64,000 nucleotides of DNA from assembly GCA_024704175.1 (NCBI GenBank), contig CP085629.1:3534001-3598000 (forward strand), written 5' to 3'. This document shows positions 45,332-55,343 of this stretch, one piece after another. The stretch's first letter is position 1, and each line of letters starts with the position of its first letter. The position numbers were made by a program, and so were the translations under genes. The notes under the pieces are model-generated. The model did not search any database, was not told the DNA's origin, and was given only the letters and a program-made list of their open reading frames with translations. The DNA comes from Paenibacillus sp. P25. GTDB lineage: Bacteria > Bacillota > Bacilli > Paenibacillales > NBRC-103111.

Positions 45332-45352
45332 GCGAACGAGGTGCAGGGAATC

Positions 45353-46357
45353 ATGCAGATTGAGCCGTATTTAACGCCTTATAAGCTGGGCAGACCGGTT
45401 CTTACGGGATCGGGCATCCCCGGTCAATTCGACGAGCGCGCGGTCGACTGCCCTTTTGTTTTCCAGCATAACGGCAAGTTCTATATGATGTATGTCGGCT
45501 TTGACGGAAAAGGGTACCAAACCGCGCTAGCGACAAGCGCCGATCTGATCCGTTGGGAGCCTCTCGGCGTCATTCTGAGGCGGGATGAGGGCTCGGGCTG
45601 GGACGATAAGAACATCGCAGGCACCTGGATCCTGAAGGAGAACCGGATCGACGCCCCGCCGCCGCTGAAGAAATGGAAAGGCAAATACTGGCTGGTCTAC
45701 CACGCCTATCCCGAATTCGGGTACGAGGAGGGCTCGGCGAAGATCGGTCTGGCCTGGACGGAGGACGAGAGTTTGCTGACGTGGAACCGGCCGCCGGAGC
45801 CGATTATGACCCCCGAGGAAGGTGCGGATTGGGAGCAAGGTGGCTTGTACAAGGAATGTCTGGTCGAGCATGAAGGCGCTTTTTATTTGTTCTACAACGC
45901 CAAAAACACGAACAAGGGCCGATGGATCGAGCAAACCGGCGTCGCTTTTTCCGAGGACCTCAAGACGTGGCGGAGATATGAGCAGAACCCGGTGCTGCGC
46001 GTTACGCCGGATGCATGGGACAGCGGGTTCGTCAGCGATCCGTGCGTTCTGGAGGACAACGGCCGGTGGGTGATGTATTACTTTGGCTTCAACTACAAGC
46101 AGGCGCAGGAAGGCATCGCCCTGTCCGAGGATCTGCTGCACTGGGACAAATACCCGGAGCCGATCCTGCTCGTCGGTGAAGAAGGGAGCATTGACGCCAC
46201 CTTCGCCCATAAGCCGTCCGTCATCACACACGACGGTGTGCTTTACCACTTCTACTGTTCCTGCAGGCCTTACAAGGAAGGCGATCCGACCAAAATTTAC
46301 GGCAAAGAATTCCGCACCATCAGCGTCGCCGCCTCTAAGGACCTGTCAGGATTATAG
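45353..46357 (+). CDS. GH43/GH130-like five-bladed propeller glycosidase
   Basis: An intact 334-residue protein starting MQIEPYLTPYKLGRPVLTGS behind AGGTGCAGGG; longer upstream readings cross the control region and are rejected. DCPFVFQHNGKFYMMYVGFD, DLIRWEPLG, VEHEGAFYLFYNAKN, DPCVLEDNGRWVMYYFGFN and FAHKPSVITHDGVLYHFY are successive blades with the Asp and Glu positions of GH43/GH32/GH130-type folds. No signal peptide. It is followed by a GH78 gene 22 bases on, probably an operon. Arabinofuranosidase, galactosidase or phosphorylase activity cannot be told apart here. Confidence 0.8.
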   Translation: MQIEPYLTPYKLGRPVLTGSGIPGQFDERAVDCPFVFQHNGKFYMMYVGFDGKGYQTALATSADLIRWEPLGVILRRDEGSGWDDKNIAGTWILKENRIDAPPPLKKWKGKYWLVYHAYPEFGYEEGSAKIGLAWTEDESLLTWNRPPEPIMTPEEGADWEQGGLYKECLVEHEGAFYLFYNAKNTNKGRWIEQTGVAFSEDLKTWRRYEQNPVLRVTPDAWDSGFVSDPCVLEDNGRWVMYYFGFNYKQAQEGIALSEDLLHWDKYPEPILLVGEEGSIDATFAHKPSVITHDGVLYHFYCSCRPYKEGDPTKIYGKEFRTISVAASKDLSGL

Positions 46358-46379
46358 TGGCCTTAAAGGAGATGAATAG

Positions 46380-49059
46380 ATGCGAATCGATGAAATGCTG
46401 GTGGAAAACCGCGTCTGCCCGCTTGGGGTCGATGTCCTACGACCTGCGTTCGGCTGGAGCTTTCGATCTTCGACGGTGCGCGCGCAAAGACAAACAGCCT
46501 ACCGGATTGTCGTCTCGGGGGATGAAGAGAGCGTCCGGCTCGGACGCGGCGACATCTGGGACAGCGGCAAGACGCCTGGCCCCAGGCACGTAGACGTGCC
46601 GTACGATGGTCCCCCGCTCCACCCCCGCATGCGGTATTACTGGAAGCTTCAGGTATGGGACGAAAATGGAGCCGTCTCGGAAAGTCCGGTTTCGTGGTGG
46701 GAAATAGGGCTTCTCAGCGCGGAGGATTGGTCGGCCCGCTGGATCGGCGCACCGGAGGCGGAGTCCGGCGACCAGCCGGCGCTCCCGCTGTTCCGGCACG
46801 AATTCACGCTGGATAAGCCGGCGGCCCGCGCACGAGCCTATATTTGCGGCCTGGGGCAGTTCGAGCTCCGGCTCAACGGGAACAAGGTTAGCGAGAACGT
46901 GCTTGAGCCCGGCTGGACGAATTATGACAAAACCGTCCTCTACTGCGTTTACGATATAACGGATGAAATCAGAGTAGGCGCCAATGCCGTGGGGATAATG
47001 CTCGGAAACGGCTTTTATAACGTGACCGGCGGCCGGTATACGAAGTTCAAGGGCTCCTTCGGTGCGCCGAAATGCCTTGTGCAGCTGGAAATTACTCATA
47101 CCGACGGAACGACCGTCACGGTTTCCTCCGCCGACTTCGGCTGGCGGACCGCGCCTGGACCGGTCACCTTCTCCTGCATCTACGGCGGCGAGGATTTTGA
47201 CGCCCGTCTCGAGCAGGCCGGCTGGGACCGGCCCGGCTTTACCGAAGGCGAAGCCTGGATACCTGCCGCCGAGGTCGCCGCTCCACAGGGCAAGCTGAAA
47301 GCGCAGGCGACCCCACCCTTAAAGGTGATGAAGACGTTCCGGCCGGCGACCATCACGCGACCGGCTCCCGGCGTCTTCGTCGCCGATTTCGGGCAGAATT
47401 TCTCCGGGTGGGTGGAGATCGCCGTCACCGGCCCGGAAGGCGCGAAGGTCGTCTTATCTCCAGCGGAACTTCTCAAGGAGAACGGGACGGCGAACCAGAA
47501 GTGGACCGGTTCCCCTACCGGTTGAACTATACGCTCCGCGGCGGCCGGGAGGAAGTCTGGTCGCCCCGCTTCAGCTACTACGGCTTCCGCTACGTGCAGA
47601 TCGAGGGCGCCGTTCCTGCAAACTCAGCAGGGGACGGCGGCGATCCCCGCGTTCCCGTCCTGCTCCGCATCGAAGGCCATATGGTATATCCCGACACGCA
47701 GGCGGCCGGCGGCTTCGAATGCTCGGACCCCATGCTGAACCGGACGCATGAGATCATAGGCTGGGCGATCCGGAGCAACATGAAGAGCATCTTTACGGAT
47801 TGTCCCCACCGCGAGAAGCTGGGCTGGCTGGAACAGCTCCATCTGATGGGCCCTTCCGTCATCTACAACTACCGGATCCAGCACTTGCTCATCAAAGCGA
47901 TGGAGGACATGCGCGATGCGCAGCTCCCGGACGGCATGATTCCCACGACCGCGCCCGAGTATGTGAAGTTCCTGGGTGAATGGCGGCGCTTCCGCGATTC
48001 CGTCTCCTGGGGAGCGGCTTATGTGCTGACGGGCTGGAATCTGCTGCGCCTGTACGGCAATAAGCGGATTGTGGCGGAGCATTATGAGGGAATGAAAGCG
48101 TACGTGGACTACGTCGCCGCCCAGTCCGACCAAGGGATCGTAAGCCACGGGCTGGGCGACTGGTACGATGCCGGTCCGAATCCGCCGGGCTTCGTCCAGA
48201 ACACACCGGTTGCTCATACCGAATCGGCGATGTATTACCATATGGTTGGCGTCTTTACGGATATCGCACGCCTCATGAAGCGCGAGGAGGATGCTGCCCG
48301 CTATGCGGAGCTGCGGGAGAGCATTAAGGCGACTTTCAACGACGCATTTTTAAACCGGGAAAGCGGCTCGTACGCCACTGGCGACCAAACCTCGAATGCC
48401 ATGCCGCTCGTGCTGGGACTTGTGCCTGAACCCTACAGGGATAAGGTGCTCGCGCATTTGATCGAAGACATCCCGACCGCGGGTACCATACGACCGCCGG
48501 CGATGTCGGGCACCGCTACGTGCTGCTTGCGCTGGCTCAGGCCGGCCGCTCGGACGTGATCTATGAAATGGCCCGCCGGACCGACCATCCGAGCTACGGC
48601 TACCAAATCGCCCACGGCGCGACGACGCTGACGGAGGCCTGGGACGGCCCGACGGTCGGCAAGTCGCAAAATCATTTTATGCTCGGTCATCTGGAGGAAT
48701 GGCTGTACCTGGGCCTGGCCGGCATCGGATTCCGGTATGACGAAGCGGCAGAGACTTTTGGGCTTAGCATCAAGCCCGCTTTTCCGCAGGGGCTGGAGCA
48801 GGTAAAGGCGGAACACCGTATTCCGGCGGGTCTTGTCCGCGTCGGATGGACAAAGGGCCGGTCGCAGCGACTGTCGCTCGGCGTGGATATTCCCGTAAAC
48901 TGTACGGCGGAGGTCACGATTCCCGCTCCGTCCCTTGGTACCGTCAAGGAACACGGAGTCGCGCTGGACAAGGCCTCCGGCATCGAAATCGTCCGCTTCG
49001 AAGACGGGGAAGCCTTGCTCCGCGTCCATTCCGGCCGGTACCATTTTGAAGTCAACTAA
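46380..49059 (+). CDS. GH78 family alpha-L-rhamnosidase, second type (frameshifted)
   Basis: About 890 residues with frame changes near 47500 and 48490. The ATG at 46380 has AAAGGAGATGAATAG. N-terminal beta domains show AYRIVVSGDEE and YYWKLQVWDENG; then MLGNGFYNVTGGRY and YGGEDFDARLEQAGWD. The barrel carries FTDCPHREKLGWLEQLHLMG (about residue 474) and FRDSVSWGAAYVLTGWNLLR (about 540), a variant of the catalytic motifs in the GH78 at 37522-40199, so they are different subfamilies. WDGPTVGKSQNHFMLGHLEE lies near the C-terminus. It probably cleaves a different rhamnose linkage. It ends at a shared terminator. Confidence 0.9.
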
Positions 49060-49080
49060 ACCGTTCTCGCCTTGATGTGA

Positions 49081-49122
49081 AAAACGCCTCCGATCCACTC
49101 GGCTGTGGCTCCGGAGGCGTTT
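49081..49122. terminator. bidirectional terminator between convergent GH78 and dehydratase genes
   Basis: AAACGCCTCCG and CGGAGGCGTTT form an 11-base perfect stem flanked by A-runs and TTTCATTTC. It lies between the GH78 stop at 49059 and the dehydratase stop at 49166 and can serve both. Confidence 0.85.
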
Positions 49123-49165
49123 CATTTCTGTTCCGCGTCGGTCCTATTCCATGGAAGGCTTTCCT

Positions 49166-51171
49166 CTAAGGCAACCGGCTTTCAGCCGCGGCTTCGTCCA
49201 TCTGAAGCTCCATAGCGCGCTTGCCCGCTTCCAGCACGGCCAGGATCCGGTCCGTATCATAGACGGCCCCCCGCCAGGTTCCTCCGCTGACCGCCTGCAG
49301 AGCGGCCCATAGGCGCGTATCCGCCGGAAGACCGGGGTCAGGGGCCAGGTCCGGATGGGGCTCACGCGAAGCCAGCACCCGGGCACCTTCTTCCGGCGTA
49401 AGCACCTCGTCCCCCGGCCGACAAAATGCAGACTTCCCTCGAGCCGGTTCCGGTCTACCACGATGTCGATCAGATCGCCGTCCCGGAGTCTTCCGATCGG
49501 ACCGTCTGCGAGCGCCTCCGGCCCGACATGGCCGAAGCAGGCGCCGGTGGATACGCCGGAGAAGCGCGCATCGGTAATGAGCGAGACGTATTTCCCGAAG
49601 GGGAGATGCTTGAGCGCCGACGTCAGCTGGTAGGTTTCCTCCATCCCCGTGCCCGACGGCCCGCGGCCGATCAGGACCATAATATCTCCGGCCCGGATAC
49701 CGCCGTTCTTGATGGCGGCAATCGCCGCCTTCTCGGTTGTGAACACCTTGGCCTGCCCTCGATGCCGGTACACACCGTCCTCGCCGACAACGGACGGGTC
49801 GATGGCCGTCGCCTTCACGACCGAGCCCTCGGGCGCAATATTTCCGGTAGGAAAAGCTACGGTAGAGGTAAGTCCCCGCTCGCGGGCGCGCTCCGGGTTC
49901 ATAATGACGTCGTCCGGATCGATTCCGTCCTTCTCGAGCAGGAGGCTTCTCATCCGGGCGCGGCGTTCGCTCGATTCCCACCAATCCAGTACGGTGCCCA
50001 GCGTCTCCCCGCTCACAGTCAGCGCCTTCTCCTCCAGCACACCCAGCCTGCGCAGATGGAGCATCACTTCCGGGACCCCCGGCCAAGAACACACGTACCG
50101 TCGGATGATAATCCGGACCGTTCGGGAGGACGCTCACCAATCGGGGAACCTGTTTATTGACGCGGATCCAGTCTTCTACGCCTGGCATATTCCGTCCGGC
50201 CGCATGGGCGAATGCCGGAATATGCAGCAGCAGATTGGTCGAGCCGCCGAAAGCCGCATGCACCGCCATCGCGTTATGAACGGATGCATCGGTCAGAACG
50301 TCCTTCATCCGGATGCCCTGCTCCTCCATCCGCATCAGGGCGCGAGCCGACTGTCTCGCCATCTCCTCCCATACGGGCTGGCCCGAAGGGGCGAGTGCGG
50401 CATGCGGCACCGTCATGCCGAGCGCTTCCGCGACCACCTGCGAGGTGGCCGCCGTCCCCAGAAACTGGCAGCCGCCCCCGGCGTGGCGCAGGCGCGGCGA
50501 CCCAGCTCGGAAGCCGCCTCCAGGGTGATTTCCCCGTTCGCGTACCGCGCGCCGATCGTCTGAATTTTCCCGGCATCCTCGCCTTCCGTCGGGGAAGGGT
50601 GACGCCGCCGGGCACGATAACGCAGGGCAGACTCATGCATGCCGGCCAGCGCCATCATCATCGCCGGCGGCCCCTTGTCGCACGTCGCCACGCCGAGCAC
50701 CCCCTTGCGCGTCGGCAGGGAGCGGATCAAGCGCCGGAAGACGATCGCCGCATCGTTGCGGTACGGCAAGGAATCGAACATCCCTTCCGTGCCCTGGGAA
50801 CGCCCGTCGCACGGATCGCTGACAAACCCGGCGAACGGAATGCCGCCGGCGCCTGCAATCTCATCGGCCGCTGCCCGCATGAGCGACCCTACCTCCCAGT
50901 GGCCGGTATGGTATCCGAGCGCCACCGGGCGGCCGTCTTCGCTGCGAATCCCGCCCTGCGTGCTGAGGAGGAGAAACTGCTTTCCGTTCAAACGGGAGGG
51001 AGCCCAGCCCATCCCCGCATTTTGGGTAAGACCGAATAAATCGCCGCTCGGCAAATTCAGCAGCATGTCGCCCGTTAACGGCAAAGAACCGGCCGGGCCC
51101 GGGGCATGAGTCCTAACGGCATACAATGCATCATCATTCCGTCCCATTATTACATTCAACTGCTCCTTCAT
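49166..51171 (-). CDS. yjhG: YjhG/YagF-type sugar-acid (D-xylonate) dehydratase (frameshifted)
   Basis: About 655 residues when joined, equal to E. coli YjhG/YagF, and alignable from memory along the whole length. The ATG at 51171 has [23 protein letters not shown] opens the protein; Fe-S cluster cysteines are in [37 protein letters not shown] and, after restoring one G in the run near 50475, [45 protein letters not shown] and [20 protein letters not shown] are family signatures. Other changes lie near 50600, 50080 and 49425. It dehydrates an aldonate to a 2-keto-3-deoxy acid, possibly the acid made by the SDR dehydrogenase. A perfect cre box lies upstream. Confidence 0.92.
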
Positions 51172-51273
51172 GCAGCTTGCCCTCCCTCGAAAATATGTAC
51201 GCGCGTTCATTTGGTGAGAAACTATGTTCCATTCTTCTCGGTATTCCCCATAGAAGCTTTTTCACCGCAAATT

Positions 51274-51288
51274 TGCAATCGCTTTCAA
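51274..51288 (-). promoter_or_regulatory. cre box upstream of the dehydratase gene
   Basis: The minus strand reads TTGAAAGCGATTGCA, matching all defined cre positions. It is about 105 bases upstream of the start codon at 51171. CcpA repression of the dehydratase is inferred; no clear -35/-10 pair was fixed around it. Confidence 0.7.
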
Positions 51289-51293
51289 TCTTT

Positions 51294-51430
51294 GTAAAAA
51301 AAGAGCCCGGTCATCCTAATCATATCAGTGCATGTTGTTATTATATTCCAGGCCCTCTTTACATTCAACCTTTCTTGTAGAAAATGAATCGATAAGGAGG
51401 CCCTGCATTCATAAAGCAAAGCCTCCCTTA
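51294..51430 (-). terminator. terminator region after the FAD monooxygenase
   Basis: Two hairpins follow the monooxygenase stop at 51470. GGAGGC..TTGC with GCA..GGCCTCC lies at 51397-51430 without a T-run. AAAGAG..GCC at 51352-51361 pairs with GGGCTCTTT ending in a T-run at 51294-51302 across a long loop. The second is the better terminator and also marks the upstream edge of the dehydratase control region. Confidence 0.5.
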
Positions 51431-51469
51431 TTTACGCCGGTCGTTTAGGTGCGCTGGTGCAAAGACTTA

Positions 51470-52673
51470 TCACCGGTTTGCCGCTGCTTTCTTATCCCAA
51501 TCGACTCTGTAAGAGTACATCCAGTCGGACGCCTTCGGATTGGCAAACAGCTTCAGAAAAACCGGAGTCGTAAGGTCCCGGAACCACTGCTTCAAAGGAT
51601 CCGTCACATGCTTGCCCGAATCGCCGTGCCGGCCCACATCGTACATTTTGGCCGTGCGCCCGCGCCTGAGCTGCTCGTAAGCGGCGAAAGCCTGTTCCCG
51701 ATCCGGCATATCCCGCAGGCATTTCGCCAATATGGCGGCATCCTCGAGTGCCATCGAGGCCCCTTGGCCGGAGCTGGGAGAAATCGCATGCGCCGCATCG
51801 CCGACCAGGACCACCGGTCCCTTGTGCCAGCTGGAGGGTCGCTTGGGGAGCGCATAGGATGGGAAGAAGGGAAAGGTCGTTTCGGCCCCTTCAATGATTT
51901 TCCGGATAAAGGGCTGGTCGTCTTTGTACACCTCCAGCATCATCCGTCTGCGCTCTTCATCGGAAATGCCCTGGAACGCCTCCCTTGAGGGCTCCTTTGC
52001 CGCCGGCCAGTTCGTAAACCAGTAGATAAAGCCGCTGGGACTGACGTGATAACCGAAAAAGGCCTTTTTGCAGAAAATAAAGTTGATCGTTTCCGGCTCG
52101 CAGGGCACGTCGACACCCGTTGTATACCCGCCGCTGTTGATTAACCCGGTGAAGGCGGCGCCCGGATAGCCCGGCTCAATGATCTGGCGCGTACGTGAAT
52201 GAACCCCGTCGCAGCCGATCAAAAAATCACCGGCGGCGGATGTACCGTCTTGGAAGCGCGCAGCGGCTCCCCTTCGGCGGTTACCTTAATATCCTCCAGC
52301 TTTTTGCCGCGAAAGACAGGAATGCCCTGACGCTCGGCTTCGTCTGTAATGATCTCCCCGAGAGGAACGCGCTTAATAAAGACGCTTTTGAGGCCCCCTC
52401 CCGCGAGCACGCCTCCGCCCAAATGCTTCCCTTTGCCGTTCCACATCTTCCACCGGCTTACAGCGGAGCCTTCCTTAAGGACCGCCTGATCCAGTCCGAG
52501 CTCCTGCAGCACAGCCAGACCATTGCAGGACAAAGTAAGCGAGAAGCCTTCGGAAGCCGTTCGGGCTTCGTAAATCTCCGCATCGATTCCGGCACGTTTC
52601 AGAAACAGGGCAAGTGCAGGACCGGCGATCCCCCTCCAATGATTAGCGCTTTTTTGTCCGATTTGGTGAGCAT
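51470..52673 (-). CDS. FAD-dependent monooxygenase, PHBH/UbiH-like (frameshifted)
   Basis: About 400 residues with frame changes near 52630 and 52225. The ATG at 52673 (MLTKSDKKALIIGGG) follows GAGGAGGAGAAC; the frame slips inside the FAD-binding GGGIAGPALALFLKRAG in a G-run. Next come MIGCDGVHSRTR (the DG motif) and VVLVGDAAHAISPSSGQGAS (the GD motif). It lies 34 bases after the PadR gene and is likely co-transcribed and controlled with it. Such pairs commonly deal with aromatic compounds or antibiotics (TetX-like hydroxylation); the substrate is unknown. Confidence 0.88.
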
Positions 52674-52707
52674 TTTTTGTTCTCCTCCTCATGAATAGTT
52701 AACTCGG

Positions 52708-53325
52708 CTATTCCTTGCTGTTCAGCCGGTTTGCAATCTCTCGCAGCCACTCTTCATTCCAGGTAAGCGTCTCATTTCTTAAATCGCCAATGACGGAGCG
52801 CACCCATTGCCATTCAGCCGACAGCACAGCCCGTTTATATTCGGATTCCAGCATAAACAGTCGGGGAAGCCTATCCTTGTACGTTTGCATTTCGGTACTT
52901 AAGCGGTCGATTTCCTCCTGAAGAGCCAGCGACCTTCTCTCCAGTCGCTGCAGGACATCATCCGGCTCCAGCAAAGCCAGGAACGAGACGGCAACGGGAA
53001 ATTCGGGAAATTCCTGTGCAGGGGCGGACAGCATATCCCGAAGCCATTCCAGCAGGATCCTGCGTCCTTCCTCCGTCGACTCGTAGACCGTGCGGTCAGG
53101 TTTACCGGCCTCCTTCAGCGTTTCTTGAACAGAAATCAAGCCGTCGCGCAGCAGTCGGTCAATCGTTTGGTAAATGCTCGCACGCTGGCGAACGTTAATC
53201 ACTTCATCCTTTCCTCTTTCTTTAATAAGCTGCTGCATCCGGTACGGGTGCATCGGTTGTTCTGCAAGAAGCGCCAGGATAGCCAGAGCGACGGGGGAAC
53301 GTTGAATGTTATTTTTCTTCTTCAT
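52708..53325 (-). CDS. PadR-family transcriptional regulator
   Basis: An intact 205-residue protein. The winged helix starts SPVALAILALLAEQPMHPYR and contains IYQTIDRLLRDGLIS and DRTVYESTEEGRRILLEWL; the C-terminal half is a helical dimerisation domain. There is no ribosome site before the ATG at 53325, and the promoter at 53327-53362 would place the transcript start at about the ATG, so the mRNA may be leaderless. It probably represses itself and the monooxygenase that follows. Confidence 0.92.
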   Translation of the reverse strand: MKKKNNIQRSPVALAILALLAEQPMHPYRMQQLIKERGKDEVINVRQRASIYQTIDRLLRDGLISVQETLKEAGKPDRTVYESTEEGRRILLEWLRDMLSAPAQEFPEFPVAVSFLALLEPDDVLQRLERRSLALQEEIDRLSTEMQTYKDRLPRLFMLESEYKRAVLSAEWQWVRSVIGDLRNETLTWNEEWLREIANRLNSKE

Positions 53326-53326
53326 G

Positions 53327-53362
53327 GTTATAATATTACTAGTTATAATATAACTATGTCAA
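53327..53362 (-). promoter_or_regulatory. padR promoter and operator
   Basis: TTGACA (53357-53362) and TAATAT (53333-53338) with an 18-base spacer form a minus-strand promoter. Inverted repeats GTTATA-T-TATAAC (53342-53354) and TAATATTA (53331-53338) cover the spacer and the -10 element, fitting PadR autorepression. Confidence 0.65.
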
Positions 53363-53367
53363 GGGGC

Positions 53368-53405
53368 AAAAAAGAAAAACACGCCCAAATCGGCGTGCTT
53401 CTTTC
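53368..53405 (-). terminator. terminator after the CAP-domain gene
   Basis: CACGCC and GGCGTG with a 6-base loop; the minus strand continues into TTTTTCTTTTTT. It lies 35-75 bases beyond the CAP gene stop and just upstream of the padR promoter. Confidence 0.75.
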
Positions 53406-53441
53406 TTTATATCGATTGCATAGATTGGACCCCGCCCGCGA

Positions 53442-54152
53442 TCAGCCGATAAATTCCTGAACCCACTCGCCGTTATAATAAGCGATTCCGATTTGGGTAT
53501 AGCTTTGGTTCAAAATATTGGCGCGGTGGCCTGGACTGTTCATCCACTGGTTCATGACCTCTGCCGGGCTTGTCTGGCCTTGGGCAATATTCTCGCCCGC
53601 ATAACTGAATGAAATCCCGTTAGCGTTCATCATATCGAACGGCGAGCCGTAGGTCGGCGACTGGTGATCGAAATAATGGTTGTTGAACATGTCCTTCGCT
53701 TTCATCATGGCGACGTTCGAAAGCTTGGCATTCATCGTAAGGGCCGAAAGCCCCGCTTTCGATCGTTCCTGGTTTACCAGATTCAGCACCTGCTGCGCAA
53801 AGTCGGAGGAACCTGCGGCTTGCGGCGGATTTCCGCTCGGCTGTGCCGGCTGTGCCGGCTGAGACGGTTGAGTCGGCTGAGTCGTAGTAAAATCAAAATT
53901 CGGTATGAGCTGTTCCAATCCGTTCAAAGCGTCGCCCGGCGCTTCCTGAATCTTAATCGTTTCCTGCTTCTCACCCTTTGTAGATATGGAGGAAGCTTTC
54001 TTGTAGATTCGTGCCGGTGAGGCCTGACCGGCCTGATTGGCATGGGTGCCCGTCTTGGCTTGCTGGGTATCCATTCGTCGATCGCTGATGCCTTGATTCC
54101 CTGCACACCCCGTAAGCAGTACTACCAGTGCGAATCCCATCCATTTATTCAT
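53442..54152 (-). CDS. CAP-domain (SCP-like, YkwD family) lipoprotein
   Basis: An intact 236-residue protein. The ATG at 54152 has AAAGGAGGT. A lipoprotein signal ends in LLTGC with Cys16. A low-complexity linker with PTQPSQPAQPAQPSG (about 94-108) separates it from a C-terminal CAP domain: FAQQVLNLVNQERSKAGL, NHYFDHQSPTYGSPFDMMNA, YAGENIAQGQ, MNQWMNSPGHRANIL and YTQIGIAYY carry the conserved His and Glu residues. It would be anchored outside the membrane. Such proteins are common in spore-formers (YkwD, coat or wall associated); the biochemical role is uncertain. It seems unrelated to the sugar genes. Confidence 0.92.
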   Translation of the reverse strand: MNKWMGFALVVLLTGCAGNQGISDRRMDTQQAKTGTHANQAGQASPARIYKKASSISTKGEKQETIKIQEAPGDALNGLEQLIPNFDFTTTQPTQPSQPAQPAQPSGNPPQAAGSSDFAQQVLNLVNQERSKAGLSALTMNAKLSNVAMMKAKDMFNNHYFDHQSPTYGSPFDMMNANGISFSYAGENIAQGQTSPAEVMNQWMNSPGHRANILNQSYTQIGIAYYNGEWVQEFIG

Positions 54153-54260
54153 GCTGAGACCTCCTTTAACCCCATCCTAAATTACGATGTATCCGCCAAA
54201 AGCTTTTGCAAAAGTCTTCCGTTTTATTCATCCTTTCACTATGAGAAACCACTGGGGCAA

Positions 54261-54295
54261 AAGAAAAACACCACTCCTCTAATTGAAGTGGTGTT
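54261..54295 (-). terminator. terminator after the nucleoside hydrolase-like gene
   Basis: AACACCACT pairs with AGTGGTGTT around an 11-base loop; the minus strand ends in TTTTCTT. It closes the second transporter operon. The rest of 54153-54436 is leader and spacer without a gene. Confidence 0.8.
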
Positions 54296-54436
54296 CGGGG
54301 TTCTCAAAACTTGACCGGGACGGAGGCCGCTCCTGTTTTCCGAACCTGTTTAAATCAAATGCTTTTTGTAATAATAAGGGTACGGAGATCCGCCGGGCGA
54401 TTTATGGATAATACCAAATTGTTTCCCGAAGTTAAC

Positions 54437-55332
54437 TCAGCCATAATGGAGCTGCAGCTTGGCGTACAGATCCTCCAGCGTGAAGCGCGGATCAATGAAA
54501 TGGTACACGCGAAGCATGCGCTCTTCCTGGTAATGCACATATCTCATATCGTTCGTGATCCGCGGGGCGGGCAGCATTTTATAGCCGTATTCATGCTCAT
54601 CCAGCAGCACGCTGATGCACGGCGAATCCCCGAGACTCCACATTTCCCCTTGGGCCAGCGCGAGAACCCACCCATCCGGTGATTGAAGTCGACCAGTTGG
54701 TTGAACAAATAAGCTCCGACGTCTCCGTACGGCTTTACCTTTACCGCCAGCTCCGCAATGCTGACCCGCATGGTAGAGTAAACATTCCGGGGAATCACCC
54801 ATAACGGGATATTGTAGCGGAAAACTACATTCGCCGCATCGATGTCATTGCTGAGGTTGAATTCCTCCTCCCCGTGCGGCCATGCGCCGCCACCGATCCA
54901 TACCGCGGTCAGCCTGTCTGCGATCGCAGGCTCCTTGAGATACGCGGCGGCCAAATCCGTGATTGGCCCCATGAACACGACATAGAGCGGCCTCGGATCG
55001 CCGGATAACGCTTCGCGGATAATGAGCTCGGCGCCTTCCGACATCGCCGGCGTCTCTTCGTCCGGCATCGCTTTCTCCGCTCCCTTGAACAACTTCACTT
55101 CGCCGCTTAAGTTCATCAAATCCAGGAGCTTCACCACTTCGTCGTAGCTTTCCTGCATGGACGCCGTTGTCCGGCGTTCGCCGAAATGTGCGGCGATGAT
55201 CCCTTGGATATGAAACCGCGGCGTCAGCAGGGCGTGGACGATGGCGAACTGGTCGTCGGCTTCATTCTTCGCGTCGGTATTGATGATCAAACGGATTTTT
55301 TTGGATTCCGGAATATCGAATGGATGCTGCAT
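54437..55332 (-). CDS. nucleoside hydrolase (IunH-type) family protein (frameshifted)
   Basis: About 298 residues with one frame change near 54665. The ATG at 55332 has AGGAGGAGAAG. The N-terminal calcium-binding motif reads INTDAKNEADDQFAIVHALL, a variant of the classic DTDPGxDD. VVFMGPITDLAAAYLKEP, VWIGGGAWPHGEEEFNLSND and an Asn/His-containing C-terminal half fit the fold. It is the last gene of an operon with a sugar ABC transporter, an unusual place for nucleoside salvage. It may act on another N- or O-riboside or furanoside; this is inference. Confidence 0.82.
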
Positions 55333-55343
55333 GGCTTCTCCTC

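Noticed and set aside
45026..45352. 109-residue N-terminal extension of the GH43-like protein
   Set aside because: It crosses the divergent control region and part of the SGNH gene; the ATG at 45353 has a ribosome site and fits the family's N-terminus.
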